This document shows, in pieces, positions 1-11,525 of a stretch of DNA of 64,000 bases (the first letter of the stretch is position 1; every line of letters begins with the position of its first letter). Position numbers and translations under genes: made by a program. This stretch comes from Billgrantia zhangzhouensis. Lineage in GTDB: Bacteria; Pseudomonadota; Gammaproteobacteria; Pseudomonadales; Halomonadaceae. The notes under the pieces are model-generated. The model was not told where the DNA came from. It searched no databases and saw nothing but the letters and a program-made list of their open reading frames with translations. The stretch covers positions 30,031-94,030 of the forward strand of contig NZ_JABFTT010000018.1 in the NCBI RefSeq assembly GCF_021404465.1. Direction: 5' to 3'.

Positions 1-1082
1 GCGAGCACTTCAGTCACTCGACGCGCTGGTTCCACGAGGCCAACGCCTGGCGTGCGCGCCACTTTCCCCATGGCCTGGTCGCCACGGCCACTCACGATCA
101 CAAGCGCGGCGAAGACGTGCGTGCCCGCCTGGCCGCACTGAGCGAGAACGCCATCGGCTTCGCCACCCGCGTGGAGCGCTGGCGCGACCTGGCCGCCCCG
201 TTGCGCCATTCGCTTCCCACCGGGCCCGCTCCCTCTCCCGGCGACGAGTTGATCCTCTACCAGGTCCTGCTCGGCGCCTGGCCGCCGAGGCTCGAGCGCG
301 ACGACACCGAGGCCATGCACCACTTTACCGAGCGTCTCGCCCAGTGGCAGCAGAAGGCCCTGCGCGAGGCCAAGCTGCGCAGCCACTGGCTGTGGCCCGA
401 CGAAGCCTACGAGCATGCCTGCCGTACCTATCTGGAGGGGCTGCTGACCTCCCCCGAGCTGTGCCGGGGGTTCGAAGAGGCAGCCCGCGAGCTGGACCTG
501 CCAGGCGCGCTCAATGGCTTGGTCCAGACGGCGCTGCGCCTGACCGCTCCCGGGGTGCCCGATCTCTACCAGGGTTGCGAATTCTGGGACTACAGCCTGG
601 TAGACCCCGACAACCGGCGTCCGGTCGACCATGCGGCGCGCCAGGCCGCGCTGGACAGGCACCAAGAGCCCGCTGCGGTGCTGGCCAATTGGCAGGATGG
701 CAACGTCAAGCAGGCCCTGATCGCCCGCCTGCTGGCACTGCGCCACGACTGGCCCGAGCTGTTCCGCCACGGAAGCTACTGCGAACTCGAGAGCGCTGGC
801 GAGCATGGCGACCGTCTGGTCGCCTTCCTGCGCGAGCATGACGGCCGGCAGTTGCTGGTGGCGGTGCCGCGCCTGTGCGCAGCGCTGCTGGAGGGCGCCG
901 AGCAGCCTCAGGTGCCGCCATCGCGCTGGGGAGATACCCGGTTTCGCCTGCCCGGCGGGATGGATGACGTTTGGCAATGCACGCTGACCGGTACCACGCT
1001 GAGAGTGACGAACGAGCATGTCACCGCCGAGGAACTGCTGGGTGCGTTTCCCGTCGGTATCTATCTACGCGACAGTCAGTGA
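1..1082 (+). CDS. treY: Maltooligosyltrehalose synthase, C-terminal part (cut by window edge)
   Basis: The open frame is already running at the left edge (codons begin at base 3), so only about the last 360 residues are present. TreY (GH13) turns the reducing-end linkage of maltodextrins into a trehalosyl unit, which TreZ then releases as trehalose. The stretch THDHKRGEDVRAR, encoded around bases 90-130, is typical of TreY, as is the later GVPDLYQGCEFWDYSLVDPDNRRPV segment (bases 550-620). An internal GTG at 117 is not the true start. It is followed by a DUF2934 gene, glgX and glgB, so the locus links alpha-glucan turnover with trehalose formation. treZ is not visible and may lie to the left. 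Confidence 0.9.
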   Translation, partial: EHFSHSTRWFHEANAWRARHFPHGLVATATHDHKRGEDVRARLAALSENAIGFATRVERWRDLAAPLRHSLPTGPAPSPGDELILYQVLLGAWPPRLERDDTEAMHHFTERLAQWQQKALREAKLRSHWLWPDEAYEHACRTYLEGLLTSPELCRGFEEAARELDLPGALNGLVQTALRLTAPGVPDLYQGCEFWDYSLVDPDNRRPVDHAARQAALDRHQEPAAVLANWQDGNVKQALIARLLALRHDWPELFRHGSYCELESAGEHGDRLVAFLREHDGRQLLVAVPRLCAALLEGAEQPQVPPSRWGDTRFRLPGGMDDVWQCTLTGTTLRVTNEHVTAEELLGAFPVGIYLRDSQ

Positions 1083-1113
1083 CAAGACAGTCAGAGGCAA
1101 GAGGAGAGCTAGG

Positions 1114-1818
1114 ATGGCTAACGAAGAGCGCGTACGGAATCTGGCCTACAAGATCTGGGAATCGGAGGGCCGCCCCGAGGGACAGCAGCAGCGTCACTGG
1201 GACATGGCACTACGGATCGTCATCGCCGAGGAGGAAGGAGGTATCGACGCGGAACTCGAAGAAGTCGGCGAGCCGGTGGACGAGCCGCCCATCCTCGAAG
1301 ATGACCTGCCATTGGAGGACGACGAGATCGGCATCCAGGAAAATCGTCTACCTCTGGAGCCACCCGATGGCGAGCCCGATTTCGATGAACTGCCCTATCG
1401 CGACGACCGCGACGTGGCACGCGACGAGCCGGTACAGGATCGCGGTAGCCCCGGCCTGGCCCCGGACGAGCCTGAACCCACCGCGGCCTCGACCCGCCCG
1501 CTGCCCGCGGAACAGGCCACCACAACGGGCGCCCAGGACCAGGACGTCGCCAACCGCGGCGGACCGGATGCACCGGCCACTTCCCCCGACCCCGGGCCAG
1601 GACCGATGGAGCCGCTACCGCCGGAGTCCGCCACCGCCAAACGTACCCGCCAGCCACGCCGCAGCGACGACGGGCTGACCCAGCCGGACGCCACCGACAC
1701 TTCCCAGGTGCGGGGCAAGACGGCCAGCAGCGCCAAGGCAGCCTCATCCTCATCCAAGCCCAAGTCCAAGGCGGGCAAATCGTCGGGTCGATCCAGCCGC
1801 ACGAAGCCCAAGGGATGA
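1114..1818 (+). CDS. DUF2934 domain protein with acidic middle and basic low-complexity tail
   Basis: Protein of 234 residues. The start at 1114 is chosen because GAGGAGAG lies just upstream and the DUF2934-like segment (NLAYKIWESEGRPEGQQQRHW, residues 8-28) begins right after it; a longer frame from 1018 overlaps treY. The middle is rich in Glu, Asp and Pro. The last ~35 residues are almost only Ser, Lys, Ala, Gly and Arg, resembling flexible DNA- or polyanion-binding tails. Function is unknown. It sits 31 bp after treY and 84 bp before glgX, so it is probably co-transcribed with alpha-glucan genes. Confidence 0.75.
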   Translation: MANEERVRNLAYKIWESEGRPEGQQQRHWDMALRIVIAEEEGGIDAELEEVGEPVDEPPILEDDLPLEDDEIGIQENRLPLEPPDGEPDFDELPYRDDRDVARDEPVQDRGSPGLAPDEPEPTAASTRPLPAEQATTTGAQDQDVANRGGPDAPATSPDPGPGPMEPLPPESATAKRTRQPRRSDDGLTQPDATDTSQVRGKTASSAKAASSSSKPKSKAGKSSGRSSRTKPKG

Positions 1819-1902
1819 GACCGGAGCCTAAAGCCAGGCCATAAGTACCGGGCCATAAGTACCGGGGCAAGATGCGCCCCTCAGTTTCATGGATGAAAAC
1901 CG

Positions 1903-4082
<2,180 letters not shown>

Positions 4083-4086
<4 letters not shown>

Positions 4087-6338
4087 ATGCCGACCTTCAC
4101 GCTTTACGGAAACAGGCTATGACGGAACTGAAGGACAGAGAACGACAAGCCGCCCCTATCGCGGCCGACCTGCCCCCAGCCGACACAGAGGCCCTGGCCC
4201 GCGGTCGTCACCCCGATCCCTTCGCCGTACTCGGCCTGCACGCCCAGGGCGATGGCTACGCATTGCGGGTCTACGCGCCCGGCGTACAGGCCGTGGAAGT
4301 GCTCGAGCGCGACAGCGGTCGCTGGCGAGGTGAGCCGACCGAGCGCTCGACTCCGGGCCTGTTCGTCATCGTGCTGGACGAGGCCTTCCCCTATCGACTG
4401 CGCCTCCATTGGCCCGACGGCATGCACGAGACCGAGGATCCCTACGCCTTTGGCCTGCTGCTCGGCAACATCGACCTGCACCTGATCGGCGAGGGCACCC
4501 ATCGCGATCTCGGCCGCTGCCTGGGTGCCCAACCCATGAAGGTCGACGGCGTGGCGGGGGTGCGCTTCGCCGTGTGGGCGCCCAACGCCCGGCGCGTCTC
4601 GGTGATCGGCGCCTTCAACGGCTGGGACGGCCGCCGCCACCCCATGCGCCTGCGTCACCAGGCCGGCGTATGGGAACTGTTCGTACCGCGCCTGCAACCG
4701 GGCGAGTCCTACAAGTACGAGTTGGTGGATGCCCACGATCAGGTAATCCACAAGGCCGATCCGGTGGCCCTGGCCAGCGAACTGCCGCCCGGTACCGCGT
4801 CGAAAGTGGCCGACATCGAAGGCTTCGCCTGGCACGACGAGGCCTGGCTCGCCCGACGCGCCGACACGCTAGCTCCCGATCGTCCGATCTCGATCTACGA
4901 AGTGCATGCCGCCTCGTGGCGCAAGCACGGCGGCAACGTGGGCGAGCTGTACAGCTGGCAGGAGCTGGCCGAGCAGCTGATTCCCTACGTGCTGGAGATG
5001 GGCTTCACCCACGTCGAGCTACTGCCGATCATGGAGCACCCCTTCGGCGGTTCCTGGGGCTATCAGCCGCTGGGCCTGTTCGCTCCCACCGCGCGCCATG
5101 GCTCGCCGGCCGATTTCGCCGCTTTCGTCGACGCCTGCCATCGGGCGGGGCTCGGCGTGATCCTCGACTGGGTGCCGGCACACTTCCCCACCGACGCCCA
5201 CGGCCTGGCGCGCTTCGACGGTACCGCGCTGTACGAGTACGCGCATCCCTTCGAGGGCTTCCATCAGGACTGGAACACCTACATCTACAATTTCGGACGC
5301 CGCGAGGTACACGGCTTCCTGCTCTCGTCGGCGCTGCACTGGCTCAAGCACTACCACGTCGACGCACTGCGCGTGGACGCGGTGGCCTCGATGCTCTACC
5401 GCAACTACTCCAGGCGCGACGGCGAATGGATTCCCAATCGCCATGGCGGCCACGAGAACCTCGAGGCGCTGGACTTCCTGCGCCATCTCAACCGGGTGGT
5501 GGCCGAGGAGGTACCCGGCACGGCGGTCATCGCCGAGGAGTCGACCGCCTGGCCTGGCGTGACCCGGACGGTGAACGAAGATGGGCTCGGCTTCGCCTAC
5601 AAATGGAACCTGGGCTGGATGCACGACACCCTGAGCTACATGGCGGAAGACCCGATCTACCGCTGCCATGGCCACCACAACATGACGTTCCCCCAGGTCT
5701 ACGCCTACGCGGAGCGCTTCGTGCTGCCGATCTCCCACGACGAGGTGGTCCACGGCAAGCGCGCACTGCTCGACAAGATGCCCGGCGACGAATGGCAGAA
5801 GTTCGCCAACCTGCGCGCCTATCTCGCCACGCTATGGACCCAGCCCGGCAAGAAGCTGCTGTTCATGGGCTGCGAATTCGGCCAGTGGCGGGAGTGGGAT
5901 CACGATCGCGAACTCGATTGGGGGCTGCTCGACGAGCCGCGCCATGCCGGCGTGCGCCTGCTGGTGGGCGATCTCAACCGGCTCTATCGCGAGTTGCCCG
6001 CGCTGCACCAGAGCGACTGCGATCCCTGCGGCTTCGTCTGGGTCATCGGCAACGACCACACCAATAGCGTCTTTGCCTGGCTGCGCTGCGACACCAAGGG
6101 TGAACCACTGCTGCTGGTAGCCAACATGACTCCGATGCCGCGTGAGAACTACCGGGTCGGGATACCGCAGAGCGGCGAGTGGGAGGAAATCTTCAACAGT
6201 GACGCCGAGTGCTACGGCGGTTCGAACATAGGCAATTTGGGACGGCGCGAAGCCGTCGAAGAGCCGCTGCACGGCCAGCCGGCAAGCCTCGAGCTGACGC
6301 TGCCGCCGCTGGCGGTGATACTGCTGCGGCCTTGCTGA
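4083..6338 (+). CDS. glgB: 1,4-alpha-glucan branching enzyme GlgB
   Basis: 751-residue GH13_9 enzyme that makes the alpha-1,6 branches of glycogen. It has two N-terminal beta-sandwich modules (roughly residues 35-125 and 140-240, the second a CBM48), then the catalytic barrel and a C-terminal all-beta domain. Catalytic Asp432 (DALRVDAVASMLY) and Glu485 (AEESTAWPG) are 53 residues apart, the same spacing as in E. coli GlgB; the third acid is in SHDEVVHGKR. Start at 4083 overlaps the glgX stop; an internal ATG at 4119 is possible but less likely. Confidence 0.95.
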
Positions 6339-6373
6339 GCGCTGTCACTAGAGACGCGAAACAAGGAGACAAC

Positions 6374-7669
6374 ATGTTGGCCATGCTGCAACCGGTCCGT
6401 TCGATCCTCTGGAGCGTCGCCCTGCTGCTGCTCGGCAACGGCCTCATCAACACCCTGCTGACCCTGCGCGGGACCGACGAAGGCTTCTCGTCAACCGTGG
6501 TGGGCGTGATCATGTCGGCTTACTTCGTCGGCTTCACCTGCGGTACCTGGGTCAGCAGCCGGCTGATTCGCCGTGCCGGGCACATCCGCGCCTTCGCCTT
6601 CTGCGCCGCACTGTGCGCTTCAGGAGCACTGCTGCACATCATCTTCGTCGATCCCTGGGTGTGGATCGTGCTGCGCTTCTTCTACGGCCTGGCCTTCGTG
6701 ACCTTGATGACGGTGATCGAGAGCTGGCTCAACGGGCAGGCCGCGAGCCACGAGCGCGGCCGGGTCTTTGCCACTTACATGCTGGTCAACTTGGGGGCGA
6801 TCGCCGCCGCCCAACAGATCCTGCGCCTGGACACCCCCGGCGGGTTCCTGCTTTTCGCCGTCACGGCCATCCTGATCAGTTGGGCGCTGCTGCCGATCAC
6901 CATGACCCGGCGCCAGCAGCCTACGGTGCCGGAAAACGCCAAGAGCAGTCTCAAGGCGCTGCTTGGGTTCGCCCCTCTGTGTGTCGCTGCCTCGGTACTG
7001 TCGGGACTGGCCATGGGTGCCTTTTGGGGCATGGCGCCACTGTACGCACGCCAGTTGGGCTGGAGCGCCGCCGACGTGGGCATGTTGATGAGCGTGACGA
7101 TCCTGGGCGGGGCGCTGCTGCAGTTGCCCATCGGCCGCTTCTCCGACAAGCACGATCGCTCGCAGGTGATGACCTGGGTGGTGATCGTCGCCGCCGCACT
7201 GGCGGCACTGATGCCCTTCGCGCCCAACCAGACGGCGCTGATGGGGCTGTTCTTCCTGTGGGGCGGCTTCTCGTTCGCCATCTATCCGCTGGCGGTGGCG
7301 CAGTTGATCGACCAGTTGCATCCCGAAGAGGTAGTCGCGGCCTCGGCCGACATGCTGGTGACCCAAGGGGCAGGCAGCGCCCTGGCCCCGATTCTCGCCG
7401 GCATTCTGATGGGCGCTCTGGGCCCCCAGGCGCTGCCGCTCTATATCGCCGCGGTGCTGGCCCTGCTCGGCGCCTATGCGCTGTATCGCCGCCGCCACGT
7501 GTCCGACCTGTTGCAGGGTCATGCTCACTTCGAGCCAATGACCCAGACCAGCCCGCTGTCGCTGGAGATGATGTTCGACGACAGCCAGCCCGACCTGTTC
7601 GACGACCCCAGCTTCTACGAAGAGCACGAACGCTACCGGCTGGTCGAGGCGTACCGGCAGCGCGAATGA
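6374..7669 (+). CDS. MFS transporter, YcaD-like
   Basis: 431-residue major facilitator with about twelve hydrophobic segments. The start at 6374 follows AAGGAGA at a good distance; the frame is open further upstream into glgB but without a ribosome site. The N-terminal segment (LLLLGNGLINTLLTLRGTDEGFSS...GVIMSAYFVGF) and ESWLNGQA resemble the YcaD/YfkF branch. The final ~45 residues form a hydrophilic cytoplasmic tail rich in Asp and Glu. Substrate unknown. It follows glgB by 35 bp and converges on the ectoine cluster with only two bases between the stops, so it is probably the last gene of the glg transcript. Confidence 0.85.
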   Translation: MLAMLQPVRSILWSVALLLLGNGLINTLLTLRGTDEGFSSTVVGVIMSAYFVGFTCGTWVSSRLIRRAGHIRAFAFCAALCASGALLHIIFVDPWVWIVLRFFYGLAFVTLMTVIESWLNGQAASHERGRVFATYMLVNLGAIAAAQQILRLDTPGGFLLFAVTAILISWALLPITMTRRQQPTVPENAKSSLKALLGFAPLCVAASVLSGLAMGAFWGMAPLYARQLGWSAADVGMLMSVTILGGALLQLPIGRFSDKHDRSQVMTWVVIVAAALAALMPFAPNQTALMGLFFLWGGFSFAIYPLAVAQLIDQLHPEEVVAASADMLVTQGAGSALAPILAGILMGALGPQALPLYIAAVLALLGAYALYRRRHVSDLLQGHAHFEPMTQTSPLSLEMMFDDSQPDLFDDPSFYEEHERYRLVEAYRQRE

Positions 7670-7671
7670 TC

Positions 7672-7791
7672 TCAGCTCAGGCGTTCGAAAAGCGCCTCCA
7701 GATCGGTCACGGTCAGGTCCGGCTCGATGCCCCAGGGATTGCGCAGATGCGCGTAGACGGCAGGGTCGGCGCGTAGGATGCGATAGCGCAT
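7672..7791 (-). CDS. Small ORF coupled to eutC (39 residues)
   Basis: A 39-codon frame whose ATG overlaps the eutC stop as TAATG at 7789-7793. The predicted peptide begins MRYRILRADP and ends DLEALFERLS, with RNPWGIEPDL in the middle; it looks like a short folded or amphipathic segment. No family is recognised. It ends two bases from the convergent MFS gene. The translational coupling supports a real gene; the short length and lack of a recognised homologue argue for caution. It could also be the tail of a once longer gene. Confidence 0.4.
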   Translation of the reverse strand: MRYRILRADPAVYAHLRNPWGIEPDLTVTDLEALFERLS

Positions 7792-8741
7792 TACCCGGCC
7801 AGCCGAGACAGGGCAAAGTTGGCGATGGCGGTGTCCTGCACGCCGGTACCGGTCAGGTCGCAGAGCGTGATGGCGGCATCCGACACCCGCAGGTTCTCGC
7901 CCCGCTCGATCACCCACCCCAGCTCATGCACCTTGAACGGCGGCTCACGCTTCTCATTGGCGAAAACCTTGAGTTCGCCGTTGTGCTCGCTCTGGGCGCG
8001 GGTATCGCAGACGCAGACGTCGGCACGGGTCAGCACCGATTCGTCGAGTTCGCGCTTGTCGGGGCTGTCCGAACCCATGGCGGTGACATGCACGCCCTCG
8101 GGCAGGTCGCTGGCGTGCAACATCGGCTCCCGCGACGGCGTGGCGGTGACGATGATATCGGCCTGCTGGCAGGCGTCGTGCACGCTGTCGCGCACGGTGA
8201 CGGTGAGGCCCTGGCTGCGCATCTCCTCGGCGTAGGTCTCGGCACTTTCACGGCGGCGTGCCCACACATCGAGGGTGTCGATATTGCGCACCAGGCGCAA
8301 CGCCTCTACCTGGCGTCGCGCCTGCTCGCCGGCGCCGATCACACCGACCCGGCAGCTGTCCCTCCGCGACAGGTGCTTGGCCGCAATCGCCCCGGCCAGG
8401 GCGGTACGCACCATGGTCAGGTAACCCTCGTCGAACAACACCGCCTCGACCTGGCCGGTTTCGGCGGAGAACAGCATCATCAAACCGCTCAGGCTCGGCA
8501 GGCCGCGCTTGGGGTTGTCGAAGGCGCCGCTGCTGACCTTGATCGCGTAGCGCTTCCAGTCCTTGATATGGGCCGTCTTGACGTCGACCTCGCTATTGAA
8601 CTCCTCCATGGCCATCGACAGGATCGGCGGCTGCACCACCTCGCCGCGCCCCAGGGCGGCGAACCCCGCCTCTACCTGGCGCAGCGCCTCGTCGTCGATA
8701 CCCACCACCGCCTCGATCTCGTCACGCTGATAGAGCTTCAT
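7791..8741 (-). CDS. eutC: Ectoine utilization protein EutC (ornithine cyclodeaminase/mu-crystallin family)
   Basis: 316-residue NAD(P)-binding protein of the ornithine cyclodeaminase/mu-crystallin family. The ATG at 8741 is chosen because AGGAGG sits just before it; an in-frame GTG at 8762 would put that ribosome site inside the gene. A Rossmann motif GVIGAGEQARRQVEAL lies near residue 125, and the ASDLPEGVHVTAMGSD segment is typical of the family. EutB and EutC accompany ectoine degradation genes and are proposed to help feed hydroxyectoine into the pathway; that role is inference from family and context. It lies 29 bp after eutB. Confidence 0.85.
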   Translation of the reverse strand: MKLYQRDEIEAVVGIDDEALRQVEAGFAALGRGEVVQPPILSMAMEEFNSEVDVKTAHIKDWKRYAIKVSSGAFDNPKRGLPSLSGLMMLFSAETGQVEAVLFDEGYLTMVRTALAGAIAAKHLSRRDSCRVGVIGAGEQARRQVEALRLVRNIDTLDVWARRRESAETYAEEMRSQGLTVTVRDSVHDACQQADIIVTATPSREPMLHASDLPEGVHVTAMGSDSPDKRELDESVLTRADVCVCDTRAQSEHNGELKVFANEKREPPFKVHELGWVIERGENLRVSDAAITLCDLTGTGVQDTAIANFALSRLAG

Positions 8742-8770
8742 CCCTTCCTCCTGGTTCGTCACTGATCACA

Positions 8771-9769
8771 TCAGCGCCCACACATGGCGCGCGCCCGATC
8801 CAGCGTCTCCAGCGCCACGCCGTTGCCGGAAAGAATCAGCGCCACCCGCTGGCCGCGCACCTGGATGCCATGCTCGGCCAGGGCGGCAAGCCCCACCGCC
8901 GCGGCTCCTTCCACCAGCAGCTTCTCGTGCTCGAGGATGTCGACCATGGCATGGGCGATGGCGACTTCCGAGACCTGGTAATGGCCGTCCATCACCTCGC
9001 GTACCAGACTGAACGTGCAGCGATTGTCGAGGCCAATACCGCCACCCAGCGAATCGGCCAGGCTCGCGACCTCCTCCACCACCACGGGCTGCCCCGCCTG
9101 AAGACTCTCCCACATGGCCGCACCGTGGGAGAGGCTGACGCCGGTGATGCGGGTCTCGGGGCGAATGGCCTTTACCGCCGCACCGATGCCGCCGAGCAGC
9201 CCGCCGCCGGAGAGCCCGACGATGACCCGGTCGAGGTCCGGCGCATCCTCCATCAGCTCCAGCCCGATGGTGCCCTGCCCGGCCACGATCAAGGGATCGT
9301 CGAAGGGGGGAATCAGCGTCATGCCTCGCTCGCGCACCAGTTGCTCGACCTCGCCGAAGGCCGCGTCCTGGCTCTCGCCCACGCGCTTGGCCTCGACGCC
9401 CAGCGCCTCGATGGCCGCCACCTTGTTGGCCGGTACCAGCCGCGACAGGCAAATCGTCGCGGCAATGCCGAGCCTGGAGGCGGCAAAGGCCACGGCACGC
9501 CCGTGGTTGCCGGTAGAGGCGGTGACCACGCCGGCTTCCAAGGCATCGCGACCGTGACGCTCGATCAGCGCGGCGATCATGTTGACGGCACCGCGCAGCT
9601 TGAAGGCGCCGCTGGGCTGCTGGGTTTCGAGCTTGAGCAGAATGTCGGCGTCGAAGCGCTCGGAGAGTGCGTGAGAGCGGACCAGCGGGGTCCGTACCGC
9701 CTGGCCGGCGATGCGGCGGCGAGCCTGATAGATGGAAGCGAGGGAAATGCCGTGCTCGAACTGCGTCAT
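8771..9769 (-). CDS. eutB: Hydroxyectoine utilization dehydratase EutB (threonine dehydratase fold)
   Basis: 332-residue fold-type II PLP enzyme. The PLP lysine is in PSGAFKLRGAVN (near residue 57), followed by TASTGNHGRAVA and the phosphate-binding glycine-rich loop GLSGGGLLGGIG (near residue 190). No C-terminal ACT regulatory domain is present, unlike biosynthetic IlvA. By sequence alone it is a threonine/serine dehydratase-like protein; its place between doeD and eutC makes EutB the best name. In ectoine-using bacteria EutB is proposed to act on the hydroxylated intermediate before DoeD/DoeC. Confidence 0.85.
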   Translation of the reverse strand: MTQFEHGISLASIYQARRRIAGQAVRTPLVRSHALSERFDADILLKLETQQPSGAFKLRGAVNMIAALIERHGRDALEAGVVTASTGNHGRAVAFAASRLGIAATICLSRLVPANKVAAIEALGVEAKRVGESQDAAFGEVEQLVRERGMTLIPPFDDPLIVAGQGTIGLELMEDAPDLDRVIVGLSGGGLLGGIGAAVKAIRPETRITGVSLSHGAAMWESLQAGQPVVVEEVASLADSLGGGIGLDNRCTFSLVREVMDGHYQVSEVAIAHAMVDILEHEKLLVEGAAAVGLAALAEHGIQVRGQRVALILSGNGVALETLDRARAMCGR

Positions 9770-9903
9770 CGCGGATTCTCACGTGGCCAAGGGCGCCGGC
9801 CGCGACCCATTGCCCATCAGCCTAGTCTGCGCACCGACACAGGGGCAAAAATCGGAATGACCGCGGGCAAGACCCGCGGCCATTGCGTTCAGCTCAGGCG
9901 CGT

Positions 9904-11328
9904 TCAGCCGACCGACATGGAGGCCTTGACCACGCCCTCGCGGACCAGCTCGTCTGTGACCTTGTTCACCGCGCGCTCGGCCCGGGCGACGATCTCGTCG
10001 ACCTCGGCGCGAGTCGCCACCAGCGGCGGCGCGAAGCCAAGGATATCGCCCTGGGGCATGGCCCGGGCGATCAGGTTCTCGTCCAGCGCCGCCGCGGCGA
10101 TGCGCGGGCCGACCTTGTGCGCAGCATCGAAGTGCGCACGCTTGGCCGGATCGACGGCAAACTCCAGCGCCGCCAGCATGCCCACGCCGCGCACGTTGCC
10201 GACGATGGGATGATCGCCGAAGGCGGCCTGCATCCGCTCCTGCAGGTAGGCGCCGGTTTCGGCGGCATTCTGGGTCAGCCCCTCACGCTCAATGATCGCC
10301 AGGTTGGCCAGTGCCGCGGCGCAGCCCAGGGCGTGGCCAGAGTAGGTCCAGCCGTGGCCGATGGGGCCGTACTGGCCGGTGCCCTGCTCCAGCACGCTCC
10401 ACACGCGGTCGCCGACGATCACGCCGGAGAGCGGCTGATAGGCGCTGGTCAGGCCCTTGGCGACCGTAATGAGGTCGGGCTTGATGCCGTAGTAGTGGCT
10501 GCCGAAGTCGGCGCCGATACGGCCGAAGCCGCATACCACTTCGTCGGCGATCAGTAGCACGTCGTACTTGGCCAGCACCGCCTGGATCGCTTCCCAGTAG
10601 CCTTCCGGCGGCGGCACGATGCCGCCGGTGCCGAGCACCGGCTCGCCGATGAAGGCGGCCACGGTATCGGGACCTTCGGCCAGGATCATCTCCTCCAGCT
10701 TCTGCGCGCAGAACTGGGAGAACTCACGCTCGCTCATGCCTTCCTGCTCGGCGGCGCGGTGGTAGTAGTACGGCGCCTCGGTGTGCAGGATGCCGGCCAG
10801 CGGCAGGTCGAACTGATCGTGGAATGCCTTGAGGCCGGTCAGCGAGCCGGTGGCCAGCCCCGAGCCGTGATAGCCGCGCTGACGCGAGATGATCTTCTTC
10901 TTCTGCGGGCGGCCCAGCACGTTGTTGTAGTAGCGGACGATCTTGAGCTGGGTCTCGTTGGCATCACTACCGCCGAGGCCGTAGTAGACCTTGGACATAC
11001 CGGGGCCGGCGAGCTCGATGATCTTCTCGGACAGTGCGATCTGCGGCTCGTTGGAGTGGCCCACGTAGGTGTGGTAGTAGGAAAGTTCCAGCGCCTGCTG
11101 GTAGATCGCCTCGGCCACCTCGGTGCGGCCGTAGCCGATGTTGACGCAGTACAGCCCGGCAAAGCCGTCGATGAACTCGCGGCCGTCCTTGTCGACGATG
11201 TGGATGCCCTTGCCGCCGGTGATCACCCGGCCCGGCGCGTCGCCGTGGGCGAAGTCGCGCAGGTGGGTGGAGGCGTGGAAGGTGACCTTGCGGTCGCGCT
11301 CGATCAGATCGCGGTGCTGCTGGCTCAT
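9904..11328 (-). CDS. doeD: Diaminobutyrate transaminase DoeD
   Basis: 474-residue class III PLP aminotransferase. The start at 11328 (MSQQHRDLIERD) follows a GAGAGAGC purine run; an upstream in-frame start at 11394 would add 22 unlikely residues. The PLP lysine is Lys291 in TVAKGLTSAYQPLSG, with the preceding LLIADEVVCGFGRIG motif. In the ectoine pathway DoeD transaminates L-2,4-diaminobutyrate to aspartate semialdehyde. The sequence resembles the broad omega-transaminase group, so the substrate rests on the cluster. It lies between doeC (198 bp upstream) and eutB (134 bp downstream). Confidence 0.88.
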   Translation of the reverse strand: MSQQHRDLIERDRKVTFHASTHLRDFAHGDAPGRVITGGKGIHIVDKDGREFIDGFAGLYCVNIGYGRTEVAEAIYQQALELSYYHTYVGHSNEPQIALSEKIIELAGPGMSKVYYGLGGSDANETQLKIVRYYNNVLGRPQKKKIISRQRGYHGSGLATGSLTGLKAFHDQFDLPLAGILHTEAPYYYHRAAEQEGMSEREFSQFCAQKLEEMILAEGPDTVAAFIGEPVLGTGGIVPPPEGYWEAIQAVLAKYDVLLIADEVVCGFGRIGADFGSHYYGIKPDLITVAKGLTSAYQPLSGVIVGDRVWSVLEQGTGQYGPIGHGWTYSGHALGCAAALANLAIIEREGLTQNAAETGAYLQERMQAAFGDHPIVGNVRGVGMLAALEFAVDPAKRAHFDAAHKVGPRIAAAALDENLIARAMPQGDILGFAPPLVATRAEVDEIVARAERAVNKVTDELVREGVVKASMSVG

Positions 11329-11525
11329 GATGCTCTCTCTTCTCTCAGGTCCCCGCCGCGGCGAGGAGATGTTCAATTCGTTTGTATTGCTCAAGGTTGG
11401 GCTGACGAGCCGGGAGCTCTGCGAGCAAAGGCCTGGCTAGGCGAAGCGCTGCCGGGAAAGCGGAGTGGACTTTTGTCCATGAGCATTTCACGGTAGCGGT
11501 TCAACAACGCTAGGCCGAAGCGCAG

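Noticed and set aside
8870..10213. 447-codon + strand frame opposite eutB and doeD
   Set aside because: Antisense shadow of conserved PLP enzymes; no start signal or recognisable domain.
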